From Massilia pinisoli (GTDB taxonomy: Bacteria; Pseudomonadota; Gammaproteobacteria; Burkholderiales; Burkholderiaceae_D), in assembly GCF_024753285.1 (NCBI RefSeq), contig NZ_JANUGW010000029.1, positions 19,022-83,021 of the forward strand: a stretch of 64,000 bases of DNA. Direction: 5' to 3'. The position numbers were made by a program, and so were the translations under genes. Under the pieces are notes generated by a model, which was not told where the DNA came from, did no database searches, and was given only the letters and a program-made list of their open reading frames with translations. This document shows, in pieces, positions 9,414-18,154 of the stretch. Numbering within the stretch: the first letter of the stretch is position 1; each line of letters begins with the position of its first letter.

Positions 9414-11684
9414 CGTATGTGCTCCTTGTGCCGGGACCGGTGCGGCCCCGTTGGTTGAATGGGTGGTGAACAGCGGCGCATCCGGCAGCGGATCGGCCGC
9501 CGTGTCGACGGCAGGACGGGGCGCGGGCCGCCAGCGCCGCAGCAGCAGCGCATTGGTCACGACACTGACGGAACTGAGCGCCATCGCCGCCCCCGCCAGC
9601 ACGGGGTTCAACAGGCCCAGCGCCGCGACGGGAATGCCGACGACGTTGTAGACGAATGCCCACGCGAGGTTCTGGCGGATCTTGCGCCACGTGCGGTCCG
9701 AGATGTCGATGGCGTCCGCCACGAGCAGCGGATCGCCGCGCATCAGCGTGATGCCGGCCGTGTGCAGCGCGACGTCCGTGCCGCCCGCCATCGCGATCCC
9801 GACGTGGGCGGCGGCCAGCGCGGGGGCGTCGTTGATGCCGTCGCCGACCATGCCGACCTGGCGTCCCTCCTTCATCAGCCCGCGCACGACGTCGGCCTTG
9901 TCCTGCGGCTGCACGTGCGCGACCCAGCGGTCCAGGCCCACCGCCTGGGCGACCGCGCGGGCACTGCCTTCGTTATCGCCGCTGAGCATCATGCTGTCCA
10001 CGCCGAGCGCGCGCAGGCGGGCGATGGCGGCGGCGCTCGTCGCCTTCGCGCGGTCGCCGAACGCAAGTACGCCTTCCACGACGGTCTCGCCGCCACGCAC
10101 GCGCACGAGCCACGACACCGTGCGACCGTCCGCCTCGTGGCGCTCGGCCGCCGCGAGCAGCGCAGCAGGCAGCACGACACCACCACCGATTTCGTCGACA
10201 AGGCGCCGGTTGCCGACATAGACGACGTCGTCGCCCACTCGGGCGCGCACGCCGCGGCCCGGCAGCGCGGCGGCGTCGACGGCCGCCGGCGCCGCGATGC
10301 CGCGCGCCGCCGCCAGTTCCGCGACGGCCCGCGCCAGCGGGTGCGCGCTGCCCTGCTGCACGGCCGCGGCCAGCGCCAGCACGTTGGCCAGGTCGGCGCC
10401 TTCCAGCGCGACGACGCGCGGCCGGCCTTCCGTCAGCGTGCCCGTCTTGTCGAAGACGACCATGTCGAGCGCGTGCGCCGTCTCCAGCGCTTCCGCGTCC
10501 TTGATGAGGATGCCGTGGCGCGCGGCCGCACCGGTGCCGACCATGATGCTCGTCGGCGTGGCGAGGCCCAGCGCGCACGGGCACGCGATCACCTGCACGG
10601 CGACGGCGTTCAGCAAGGCTGCCTGCCAGTCGCCGGTGATGAAACCCCACGCCAGCAGGGTGACGAGCGAGATCACCAGCACGACCGGCACGAACACGGC
10701 GCTGACCTTGTCGACGAGGCGCTGGATGGGCGCCTTCGCGGCTTGCGCATCCTCGACCATGCGGATGATCCGCGCGAGCATGCTGTCCGCGCCGACGGCC
10801 GTGGCCTCGGCCAGCAGCAGGCCCTCGCCGTTGACGGCGCCGCCCGTCACCCGGTCGCCGGTGCCTTTCGCGACGGGCAGGCTTTCGCCCGTCAGCAGCG
10901 CTTCGTCCAGGTGGCTCGCGCCTTCCACGATGCGCCCGTCGGCCGGCACGCGTTCGCCCGGCCGCACGACCATCAGGTCGCCGGCGCGCAGCGCGTCGAG
11001 GGGAACCGTCTCGTCGCGGCCGTTGCGGCGCACGATGGCGGTCGACGGGCGCAGCGCCTCCAGCGCGCGGATCGCCGCGACGGTCTGGTGGCGCGCGCGC
11101 CCTTCCAGCCACTTGCCGAGCAGGACGAGCGTGATGACGAAGGCCGCCGATTCGAAATACAGGTGCGGCATCGCGTGGCCGCCCTCCGCGCGCAGTAACT
11201 GATACAGCGACAGGAAGTACGCGGCCGACGTGCCGATCGCCACGAGCAGGTCCATATTGCCGGCGCCGGCGCGCGCAGCCTTCCAGCCGGCCCGATAAAA
11301 CCGGGCGCCGAGCCAGAACTGGACGGGTGTCGCCAACGCCAGCTGCAGCCAGCCGGGCAGCATCCATTCGACGCCGAACACGCGCAACACCATCGGCGCG
11401 ACGAGAGGAAGACTCAGCACCGCGGCCGCCGCGACGGGCCACCAGTCCGGCAGCGCGCGCGCATCGGCGGGCTCGCGCTTGCCCGCGCCCGCCGGCCTCG
11501 CTTCGTAGCCGGCCTGCTCGACGGCGACGACGATGGCCCGCAGGTCGAGATCGCGCCCTTTCACCGCAGCCCGTTCCGTGGCCAGGTTGACGCTCGCGTC
11601 GACCACGCCCGGCACGGCCTTGATCGCCTTTTCGACGCGCGCGACGCAGGACGCGCAGGTCATGCCCCCGATGTCGATGTCCAT
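9210..11684 (-). CDS. copA: Copper-exporting P1B-type ATPase with C-terminal CopZ-like domain
   Basis: 824 residues. An N-terminal heavy-metal domain (GMTCASC, residues 7-13) is followed by membrane helices, TGES at 265-268, the metal-channel motif CPC at 368-370, the phosphorylation site DKTGT at 412-416, an HP motif near 448 and GDGINDAP in the nucleotide domain. It pumps Cu(I) out of the cytoplasm using ATP. The unusual part is a second heavy-metal domain (MSCGHC, 766-771) placed after the last helix through a Pro/Ala-rich linker; in relatives this is usually a separate copZ gene. ATG at 11684 is chosen because AGGAGG precedes it and the promoter ends just upstream. Confidence 0.95.
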   Translation of the reverse strand: MDIDIGGMTCASCVARVEKAIKAVPGVVDASVNLATERAAVKGRDLDLRAIVVAVEQAGYEARPAGAGKREPADARALPDWWPVAAAAVLSLPLVAPMVLRVFGVEWMLPGWLQLALATPVQFWLGARFYRAGWKAARAGAGNMDLLVAIGTSAAYFLSLYQLLRAEGGHAMPHLYFESAAFVITLVLLGKWLEGRARHQTVAAIRALEALRPSTAIVRRNGRDETVPLDALRAGDLMVVRPGERVPADGRIVEGASHLDEALLTGESLPVAKGTGDRVTGGAVNGEGLLLAEATAVGADSMLARIIRMVEDAQAAKAPIQRLVDKVSAVFVPVVLVISLVTLLAWGFITGDWQAALLNAVAVQVIACPCALGLATPTSIMVGTGAAARHGILIKDAEALETAHALDMVVFDKTGTLTEGRPRVVALEGADLANVLALAAAVQQGSAHPLARAVAELAAARGIAAPAAVDAAALPGRGVRARVGDDVVYVGNRRLVDEIGGGVVLPAALLAAAERHEADGRTVSWLVRVRGGETVVEGVLAFGDRAKATSAAAIARLRALGVDSMMLSGDNEGSARAVAQAVGLDRWVAHVQPQDKADVVRGLMKEGRQVGMVGDGINDAPALAAAHVGIAMAGGTDVALHTAGITLMRGDPLLVADAIDISDRTWRKIRQNLAWAFVYNVVGIPVAALGLLNPVLAGAAMALSSVSVVTNALLLRRWRPAPRPAVDTAADPLPDAPLFTTHSTNGAAPVPAQGAHTMYELTVEDMSCGHCVGRVTKSVQALDQDAKVEVDLATKKVKVDSKADLDAIARAIDAAGYPVTAKSA
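9422..9427 (-). promoter_or_regulatory. Internal ribosome-binding site inside copA
   Basis: AAGGAG on the minus strand, eight bases before the internal ATG at 9413. Its strength and spacing match a genuine start site, which is unexpected inside a coding region and supports separate translation of the CopZ-like domain. Confidence 0.5.
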
Positions 11685-11708
11685 GGTTCCTCCTGTGATG
11701 ACATACAC

Positions 11709-11739
11709 AGGATATGGCTTCCCACAATGGGAAGGTCAA
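11709..11739 (-). promoter_or_regulatory. CueR-type (MerR family) promoter of copA
   Basis: On the minus strand TTGACC (11739-11734) and TATCCT (11714-11709) are 19 bp apart, the stretched spacing of MerR-family promoters. The spacer holds a 7-bp inverted repeat, CTTCCCA and TGGGAAG around three bases (11718-11734), in the position where CueR binds. Transcription would begin near 11702, just before the copA start at 11684. The -35 box overlaps the tssG stop codon. Confidence 0.75.
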
Positions 11740-12737
11740 GGGAATTGTAGCGCGGGCAGCGGATCCAGCGGGCGGAGTTCGTAGCAGAGGTCCGCGCGAT
11801 CGGCCGGGGCCGGGGCCGAGAACAGATAGCTGTCCAGGCCGAGACGGCGGCCGGACGGGCCCAGTTGCACGGCGCCTAGGTCCGCCCGCCGCAGCACGAG
11901 CACGACGTCATAGGCGAGCGTCGGGACGGCGAACAGGCCCAGCAAGGTGCGCAGCGCGCGGGCGCCGCGTGCGCCGGGCAGGAAGCGGTCGTAGCGGGCG
12001 CGGTCGAGGGGGCCGATGCGCACCCGGACGCGCAGGTCCGGGCGCCAGCTGCGCGCGCCCAGCAACGCGCGCCGGCCGAGCCAGGCGTCCATGCCGAGCA
12101 CGCTCTGTTCGCGGGGCGACAGGCGGTCCCAGTGGCCGATGCCCTCCTCCACGTGCACCGCGACGCCGAAGTGACTGGACAGCACGCGCGCCAGCACGGC
12201 CGCCGACACGGGCCGCCGGCGCAGCAGGCCGGCGAACGCGGCCAGCGTCGTGTCGGCAACGCCGCCCTCCGCGAACGCGCCGCACGCGGGCAGGCCGGCC
12301 AGCGCCAGCAGCATGGGCAGGTAGGCGTCGCGCGGCCCGGCCACGAGATGCTCGACCCGGTACGCCCGCCACGCGCGGTACCACAGCGCGACCATGCGCG
12401 TGCTGAACATGTCGAGGAAGGCGCGGGCCGCCGGGGCTTCGGCCGTATCGTCCGGCAGGGACAGCAGGCGCTCCGTCACGTGCAGCGGCAGCGCGCCGTG
12501 CGCGCCCAGCAGGCCCATGAAAGCCGGCGTGAGGCGGTATGTGTCGCCGTCGCGCACCGCCGCCTCCAGCTGGCTGGGCGGGAACGCAAGGGCGACGCTG
12601 TTGGGAAAGCGCAGGTGGCGGTCCAGCGCGACGCGGTCGGGAATGCCCCGCTCGCCCAGCGCCAGCAGCAACAGGCGCACTGCCTGGACGAACTCGAAGC
12701 GCTCCGGCTCGGCCAGCAGGCGGGCGATCAGATCCAT
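11736..12737 (-). CDS. tssG: Type VI secretion baseplate protein TssG
   Basis: 333 residues, the usual length of TssG. The N-terminus MDLIARLLAEPERFEFVQ AVRLL is the family signature (Phe-rich start leading into QAVRLL), followed by the conserved FPPSQ and FMGLLGAHGALP segments. TssG binds TssF in the phage-like wedge of the T6SS baseplate in the cytoplasm. ATG at 12737 lies inside the end of tssF (10-bp overlap), giving translational coupling. No other T6SS gene is in the window, and copA follows on the same strand under its own promoter. Confidence 0.88.
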   Translation of the reverse strand: MDLIARLLAEPERFEFVQAVRLLLLALGERGIPDRVALDRHLRFPNSVALAFPPSQLEAAVRDGDTYRLTPAFMGLLGAHGALPLHVTERLLSLPDDTAEAPAARAFLDMFSTRMVALWYRAWRAYRVEHLVAGPRDAYLPMLLALAGLPACGAFAEGGVADTTLAAFAGLLRRRPVSAAVLARVLSSHFGVAVHVEEGIGHWDRLSPREQSVLGMDAWLGRRALLGARSWRPDLRVRVRIGPLDRARYDRFLPGARGARALRTLLGLFAVPTLAYDVVLVLRRADLGAVQLGPSGRRLGLDSYLFSAPAPADRADLCYELRPLDPLPALQFP

Positions 12738-14587
12738 TGGCGGTCGGACTGCGCGCCGGACCCGCGCGGGGCGCAGGCGACGATTTCCCGGCCCGTCTGG
12801 TGCGACACGACCTGCAGCCGCGTGAAGCCGTTGATCTGCCCGTTCAGCGCGAAATAATGGTCGAGCACCTGCACGAACGGGTACAGGCCCGTGCCCGCGA
12901 ACGCCTCCTCGTCGACGGTGAGCCGGATGCCGATGCCGGGCACCAGTGTCGCGACAGGCGCCGTGACTATCCACTCGCGCACGCTGCCGTGTTCCAGCCC
13001 GACGATGCCGGCGATCTGGCGTTGCGCGACGGACGCGCGCGGCAAGTCGTACAGCGCGAGCATCCGGCGGAACTCATTTAGACCCGACATGGTCCACGCC
13101 GTGTGGTCCAGCGCCAGATGCGCGATCAGGCGCCAGTGCGTGCCGCGCGCGCCGGTGAAGCGCCGGCCCGGAGACGGCCTGCGCAGCATGCGGATGGGCG
13201 CCAGGCCGGACAGCTCGTCGCTGCGCAGGTCGCCCTGCGGCTGCCCCCACGCGAGGTGCGACGGCAGGTCGCGGTTGCTGCACGTGAGGTCCGTGGACAA
13301 CGTGGCGCCGGCCGCGTCGAGCGGGCGGAAATCGCCGTCGACGAGGGCGATGCGCATCTCGTGGCCGGGGCTGACGGCAGCCGTCGCCTCGTCGCGCCGC
13401 GCGACCCAGTAATGCGCGGCGCCGGTGGACGGCGCGCTCGACGCCGGGACGCCGGACCGGTACAGCGGTTCGAAGGACGTGACGGTGCCTGTACCCGCGC
13501 GCACGAGGCGCACGGCGTCCACGCTGTGGATCTCGTACGCGCCCGCGTGCGCGCCGTCCGCCAGCAGCGGGTAGTCGGCGCTCGTGTACGGCAGCTGCAG
13601 CGGCGCACCCGCCTTGGGGAACAGGTTGACGACGGGCGTGCAGCCGGGCAGCAGCTTGTTCGCATCCAGCCCGGCCAGCAGGCACGCCGCGTCGGAGTCG
13701 GGCGCGATGCCGGACAGCGCGAAGTGCAGCGTAAAGCCGCGGCAGCGCGGCGGCAGCAGACCGGCCAGCGCCGCCAGGTCGACGTCAATGAAGTTGAATT
13801 TTTCCGGATAACAGAAATATTCGGTCAAGAGGCGCGGCGCGGGATGCGAGCGCGCGGGATACGGCAGCATCGCGTCCTCGTCCGTGAAACCCGCGAGGCG
13901 CAGCGGCACGCGGGGCAGCGGCAGCCAGCCCGCATCGCCGTCCGGCTGCAGCCACGCGGCGGCGCAGCGCAGGAACAGCGCGTCGACGAGCGCGGCGCGC
14001 AGCGACGCGTCGCCGTCGGCGAACAAGCGCAGCGCGGACAGGCAGTGCGGCGGCAGGCGGTCGAACGTGAACCCGGTGCGCGTGGCCTCGATCGTGAGGC
14101 TGATGGCGCACGTCGCCCCGCGCGGCGCGCGCGCGACACTGTGCAGCGGCCCGAACGCGAGCCGCGCCACGGAGAGCGGCGCCAGCAGCACGTCGTAGAC
14201 CGTGCGGAAGCAGCATGGGCTGTCGGCGCCGGCGTTCGTCCTCAGCATCGTGCCGCGCGCGAGCACGGACGGATGCATGGGCACTTCCGCGGGCGCGCGG
14301 CCGCCGACCTGCACGATCGAATACGACGGCAGCGGTCGCAGGTAATGGGGATACAGGCTGTCGAGCAGCGCTTCCGTGAAGCGGGGATAATCGTCGTCGA
14401 GGCGCTTGTTGATGCGCGCGGACAGCAGCGCCACCGACTGCACGAGGCGGGCGACGCCGGGATCGTCCCACGCCTCGCCCGTCACGTGCAGCGCGCCGGC
14501 AGGCTTCGGATAGCGGGCGCGGAATTCGCGCGCGAACTGGCCGAACACGCCCAGCTCTTCCTCGTAGTAGCGCAGCAGCTCGTCCAT
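12728..14587 (-). CDS. tssF: Type VI secretion baseplate protein TssF
   Basis: 619 residues, normal for TssF. The start MDELLRYYEEELGVFGQF and the next conserved block (RYPKPAGALH, then ARLVQSVALLSARINKRLDD) are diagnostic. TssF is the largest wedge subunit of the T6SS baseplate and works with TssG, TssE and TssK. ATG at 14587 matches family starts; longer open frame upstream is not coding. It overlaps tssG by 10 bp and diverges from the GST gene. The expected neighbours tssE and tssH are absent on both sides. Confidence 0.92.
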   Translation of the reverse strand: MDELLRYYEEELGVFGQFAREFRARYPKPAGALHVTGEAWDDPGVARLVQSVALLSARINKRLDDDYPRFTEALLDSLYPHYLRPLPSYSIVQVGGRAPAEVPMHPSVLARGTMLRTNAGADSPCCFRTVYDVLLAPLSVARLAFGPLHSVARAPRGATCAISLTIEATRTGFTFDRLPPHCLSALRLFADGDASLRAALVDALFLRCAAAWLQPDGDAGWLPLPRVPLRLAGFTDEDAMLPYPARSHPAPRLLTEYFCYPEKFNFIDVDLAALAGLLPPRCRGFTLHFALSGIAPDSDAACLLAGLDANKLLPGCTPVVNLFPKAGAPLQLPYTSADYPLLADGAHAGAYEIHSVDAVRLVRAGTGTVTSFEPLYRSGVPASSAPSTGAAHYWVARRDEATAAVSPGHEMRIALVDGDFRPLDAAGATLSTDLTCSNRDLPSHLAWGQPQGDLRSDELSGLAPIRMLRRPSPGRRFTGARGTHWRLIAHLALDHTAWTMSGLNEFRRMLALYDLPRASVAQRQIAGIVGLEHGSVREWIVTAPVATLVPGIGIRLTVDEEAFAGTGLYPFVQVLDHYFALNGQINGFTRLQVVSHQTGREIVACAPRGSGAQSDRQWI

Positions 14588-14690
14588 CGCTCTCCACCGA
14601 TCGTTGCCCGAGACCAAGATGTATGCTCCCACCCTGCACCGGCGCGTATCTTGAGTACAATCAACGCAATCCAACCGACAGGAGATGTCC

Positions 14691-15401
14691 GTGTCCGACC
14701 TGACCCCATTCCTCATCACGCAGCGATGGCCCGCGCAGCACCCCGACCGCCTGCAGCTGTATTCGCTGCCCACGCCGAACGGCGTCAAGGTGTCGATCAT
14801 GCTCGAAGAGATCGGGCTGCCGTACGAAGTGCACCGCGTCGCGTTCGACAAGAACGAGCAGACGACGCCGGAATTCATGTCGCTGAACCCGAACAATAAA
14901 ATCCCCGCGATCATCGACCCGGACGGCCCGGGCGGCAAGCCGCTCCCGCTGTTAGAGTCGGGCGCCATCCTGATCTACCTCGCCGAAAAGACGGGCAAGC
15001 TGCTGCCCGCGGACCCGGCCCTGCGCTACGAAACGATCCAGTGGCTGATGTTCCAGATGGGCGGCATCGGCCCCATGTTCGGCCAGCTGGGGTTCTTCCA
15101 CAAATTCGCCGGCCGCGAATACGAGGACAAGCGCCCGCGCGACCGCTACGTGCACGAGGCGAAGCGCCTGCTGGGCGTGCTGGACGCGCACCTGAAGGGC
15201 CGCGCCTGGCTCGTGGGAGACGAGTACACGATCGCCGACGTCGCCACGTTCCCGTGGGTGAACAACCTGATCGGCTTCTACGATGCGGCCGAGATTGTCG
15301 GCTTCGACCGCTTCCCCGAAGTGGGCCGCGTGCTCGAGGCGTTCCGCGCCCGCCCCGCCGTCAAGGAAGGCCTGCAGATCCCGCGCGCGCCCGCCGCGTG
15401 A
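14691..15401 (+). CDS. YfcG-like glutathione S-transferase
   Basis: 236 residues. A thioredoxin-like N-domain (LYSLPTPNGVKVSIMLEE, then NPNNKIPAI and LLESGAILIYLAEKTG) is followed by an all-helical C-domain with FGQLGFF and TIADVATFPWVN, as in nu-class YfcG/YghU enzymes. These have disulfide-bond reductase or peroxidase activity with glutathione in the cytoplasm. The start is decided by the ribosome site: AGGAG at 14680-14684 touches the ATG at 14685, leaving no spacing, but sits six bases from the GTG at 14691. It diverges from tssF. Confidence 0.9.
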   Translation: MSDLTPFLITQRWPAQHPDRLQLYSLPTPNGVKVSIMLEEIGLPYEVHRVAFDKNEQTTPEFMSLNPNNKIPAIIDPDGPGGKPLPLLESGAILIYLAEKTGKLLPADPALRYETIQWLMFQMGGIGPMFGQLGFFHKFAGREYEDKRPRDRYVHEAKRLLGVLDAHLKGRAWLVGDEYTIADVATFPWVNNLIGFYDAAEIVGFDRFPEVGRVLEAFRARPAVKEGLQIPRAPAA

Positions 15402-15407
15402 CGGTAC

Positions 15408-16136
15408 TTACGACAAGGTGCGCAGGTCGGCGATGACCTCCGCGCCGAAGCCGGCGCCGAGCAGGTAGTCGACGAGCTGTTCGGCGCACGTGTCCGGATC
15501 GAGCAGCGCCCCCGACTCCTTCAGGTCGATGAAGCGCTGGCGCATCGGGAAGCGTGCCTCGGGCACGGCGCGGATCTCGGACTGCATCCCCGTGTCGATG
15601 ACACCCGGTGCGAGACTGCAGATGCGCACGCCCCGCTCGCGGTCGAGCGCGACGGCGCGCGCGTGCTGGTCGAGCGCCGCCTTGGTGGCGCAGTACACGC
15701 TCCAGCCAGGGTACGCGTTGCGGCCGGCGCCGCTGGAGATGTGCAGGATGCGCCGCTGCGCCCCGTCGCTGGCGCGCACGACGGCCGCCGCCAGCGCCAT
15801 CGGCGCGGCCACGTTCAACTGCACGGCGCGGAGCACGGCTTGCGGGTCCTGCGCGTCGAGCGGGCCGACGGGGCTCACCATGCCCGCATTATTCAACAGC
15901 AGGACGGCGCCCGTGCCGTCCAGGTAGTCGCCCAGCGCGCCGCCGGCCAGCCAGCCGGACAGCGCGACGCTGTCGGCCAGGTCCAGCTCGACTTCCTCGA
16001 ACAGGTCGGGATACGCGTCCGCCAGGTCGGCCGAACGGCTGCGCGCCAGGCCGAGCACGGGGACGCCGCGTGCCAGCAGGTTGCCGGCAAGCGCGGCGCC
16101 GAGGCCCTTGGTGTGGCCGGTCACAATCGCTTTCAT
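15408..16136 (-). CDS. Short-chain dehydrogenase/reductase
   Basis: 242-residue Rossmann-fold NAD(P) oxidoreductase. The cofactor motif TGHTKGLGAAL (residues 6-16), NNAG near 80, catalytic Ser in HISSGAGRNAYPG and YCATK complete the active site. It resembles the sepiapterin-reductase-like/YciK branch; the substrate is unknown. GGAG precedes the ATG at 16136. It converges on the GST gene with a 6-bp gap. The 215 bp between it and the next SDR hold only a weak dyad. Confidence 0.87.
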   Translation of the reverse strand: MKAIVTGHTKGLGAALAGNLLARGVPVLGLARSRSADLADAYPDLFEEVELDLADSVALSGWLAGGALGDYLDGTGAVLLLNNAGMVSPVGPLDAQDPQAVLRAVQLNVAAPMALAAAVVRASDGAQRRILHISSGAGRNAYPGWSVYCATKAALDQHARAVALDRERGVRICSLAPGVIDTGMQSEIRAVPEARFPMRQRFIDLKESGALLDPDTCAEQLVDYLLGAGFGAEVIADLRTLS

Positions 16137-16256
16137 GGTGGTCTCCAGGTGCCCGCCGCGGGCCGCTCACGCATGTTAGCGCAAGGCTGCGCCCCCGGCC
16201 AATCGTGCGCCGGGGGCGGCATGCCGGGCGGTCGCCGCGGTACCAGTCCATTGTTA

Positions 16257-16267
16257 TCCAAAATGGA
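16257..16267. promoter_or_regulatory. Candidate LysR operator (TCCA-AAA-TGGA)
   Basis: A short dyad lies about 85 bp before the SDR gene at 16352, in the only AT-rich part of this intergenic space. A similar but stronger dyad precedes the LysR gene at 21987. The downstream LysR regulator (17156) is the obvious candidate binder. The evidence is weak because the arms are only four bases. Confidence 0.25.
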
Positions 16268-16351
16268 ATTCTGAAACTTTTTCATCCTGGATTATCCGCA
16301 GGAGGAAATCAATCATCATGACCTCACCGTCAACCCACCCAGGAGATCACG

Positions 16352-17101
16352 ATGACCACCCAAGCGAACCCCACCACCCGCGTCGCCCTCGTCACCGGCG
16401 CCTCGCGCGGCATCGGCGCCACCGTCGCCACGCGCCTCGCGGCCGACGGTTACGCCGTCGCCGTCAACTACGCCGGCAATGAAGCCGCGGCGCACGCCAC
16501 CGTCGCCGCCATCGAAGCGGCCGGCGGCCGCGCCATCGCCGTGCGGGCCGACGTGGCCGACGCGGAAGCGGTGAAGCGCATGTTCGCGACGATCGAAGAC
16601 ACGCTCGGCCGCGTCGACGTCCTCGTCAACAATGCGGGCGTCCTCCCGTACGTCACGATCGCCGAGACGAGCGACGACGTGTTCGCCCGCACGATGGCCA
16701 TCAACGTCACGGGCACGTTCAACACGATGCGCGAGGCGGCCACGCGCATGAACGAGGGCGGACGCATCGTCAACTTCTCGACGAGCGTGCTGCACATGGC
16801 GCCGCCCACGTACGGCGTGTACGCCGCCACGAAGGGCGCCGTCGAAGCGCTGACGCGCGTGTTCGCGAAAGAACTGCGCGGCCGCGCCATCACCTGCAAC
16901 GCCGTGGCGCCGGGCCCCGTCGCGACGGAGCTGTTCCTGAACGGGAAATCGGACGCGCTCGTCGAGCAGATCGCCAAGTCGGCACCGCTGGAGCGGCTGG
17001 GCCAGCCGGACGACATCGCCGGCGTCGTCGCCTTCCTCGCCGGCCCGGACGGCGGCTGGGTCAACGGTCAGGTGCTGCGCGCCAACGGCGGCATGGCCTG
17101 A
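16352..17101 (+). CDS. SDR family oxidoreductase (FabG-like)
   Basis: 249 residues with a classical SDR layout: TGASRGIGATVA at about 16-27, LVNNAGVLP near 93, catalytic Ser in NFSTSV and YAATKGA. The C-terminal GQVLRANGGMA is typical of 3-oxoacyl reductase-like enzymes. AGGAG stands seven bases before the ATG. The next gene on the same strand is a LysR regulator starting 55 bp later, a common regulator-target arrangement. The natural substrate is unknown; xenobiotic or carbonyl reduction is likelier than fatty-acid synthesis. Confidence 0.9.
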   Translation: MTTQANPTTRVALVTGASRGIGATVATRLAADGYAVAVNYAGNEAAAHATVAAIEAAGGRAIAVRADVADAEAVKRMFATIEDTLGRVDVLVNNAGVLPYVTIAETSDDVFARTMAINVTGTFNTMREAATRMNEGGRIVNFSTSVLHMAPPTYGVYAATKGAVEALTRVFAKELRGRAITCNAVAPGPVATELFLNGKSDALVEQIAKSAPLERLGQPDDIAGVVAFLAGPDGGWVNGQVLRANGGMA

Positions 17102-17129
17102 GAAGACGGATATCGGCAAGGCTCCCCCG

Positions 17130-17135
17130 TATAAT
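17130..17135 (+). promoter_or_regulatory. -10 box (TATAAT) of the LysR gene at 17156
   Basis: A perfect TATAAT stands 20 bp before the ATG at 17156, between the SDR stop and the LysR start. No convincing -35 is visible. It implies the LysR gene has its own promoter in addition to possible read-through from the SDR gene. Confidence 0.4.
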
Positions 17136-17155
17136 CGCGGCGGGAGGTGGCACGC

Positions 17156-18064
17156 ATGGCGACGCAGATGGACCGGTTTCAGGAGATGCAGATCTTCGTG
17201 CGCATCGTGGAGCGCAGGAGCTTCACGCAGGCCGCCGAGGACCTGCTGATTCCGCGCGCCACCGCCACCAACGCCATCAAGCGGCTGGAGAACCGCCTCG
17301 GCACGCGCCTGCTGGACCGCACGACGCGCGCCGTCGCGCCCACGCAGGACGGCGCCGCGTACTACGAACGGTGCGTGCGCCTGCTGGCCGACCTCGACGA
17401 AGCGGAAGACGCGTTCCGCGGCAGCGAGCCCGCCGGCCTCTTGCGCGTGAACCTGCAGCCCACGCTCGCGCGCTATTTCGTGTTCCCCGCGCTGCCCGCG
17501 TTCCTCGCCCGCTACCCGCGCATCCAGCTGCACGTGGGCGAGGACGACCGCCTCGTCGACCTCGTGCGCGAAGGCGTCGACTGCGTGCTGCGCGCGGGCC
17601 AGTTGCACGACTCGTCGATGGTCGCGCGGCGCGCGGCCGACCTCGAACAGGTGACGGTCGCGAGTCCCGCCTACATCGAACGGTTCGGCATGCCCGCGAC
17701 GCTCGCCGACCTCGTGCACCACCAGGCCGTGCACTACGTGTCGACGGCGACGGGGCGCCCGTATCCGCTGGAATTCATGACGGACGGCGGCCTGAAGCTG
17801 GCGACGCCGCCCGGCGTCGTCTCCGTCACGGGCACGGAAGCCTACACGGCGGCCGCCCTCGCGGGCCTGGGCCTCGTGCAGGTGCCGCGCTACCGCATCG
17901 CCGACCCGTTGCGGGATGGGCAGCTCGTCGAGGTGCTGACCGACGTGCCGCCCCCGACGATCCCCGTCTCCGTGCTGTACCCGCATGCGCGCCAGCTGTC
18001 CGCGCGCGTGCGCGTGTTCGCGGACTTCCTCGTGCAGCGCTTCCGCGACGTCGGCAGTGCCTGA
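17156..18064 (+). CDS. LysR-family transcriptional regulator
   Basis: 302 residues. A winged helix-turn-helix (residues 5-65, with SFTQAAEDLLIPRATATNAI) is followed by a periplasmic-binding-protein-like effector domain. It belongs to the branch whose genes often lie beside SDR or alkene-reductase genes. ATG at 17156 is chosen because GGGAGG at 17142-17147 is eight bases upstream; the GTG at 17147 overlaps that site. It probably controls the SDR gene just upstream; the inducer is unknown. Confidence 0.92.
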   Translation: MATQMDRFQEMQIFVRIVERRSFTQAAEDLLIPRATATNAIKRLENRLGTRLLDRTTRAVAPTQDGAAYYERCVRLLADLDEAEDAFRGSEPAGLLRVNLQPTLARYFVFPALPAFLARYPRIQLHVGEDDRLVDLVREGVDCVLRAGQLHDSSMVARRAADLEQVTVASPAYIERFGMPATLADLVHHQAVHYVSTATGRPYPLEFMTDGGLKLATPPGVVSVTGTEAYTAAALAGLGLVQVPRYRIADPLRDGQLVEVLTDVPPPTIPVSVLYPHARQLSARVRVFADFLVQRFRDVGSA

Positions 18065-18154
18065 CAGCAAGCTTGCATGGCAGGCCGCAAGCTGGTGCCT
18101 CGGCTTTGGCGCCCGTGGCAGAATGTGTCTCAGACGACCTCCACAACACACGCC

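Noticed and set aside
11684..11708. Start at 11708 for copA
   Set aside because: It lies upstream of the predicted transcription start and adds eight residues before the metal domain; ATG 11684 has AGGAGG.
14685..14690. ATG at 14685 as the GST start
   Set aside because: The ribosome site AGGAG directly abuts it with no spacing; GTG 14691 is correctly spaced.
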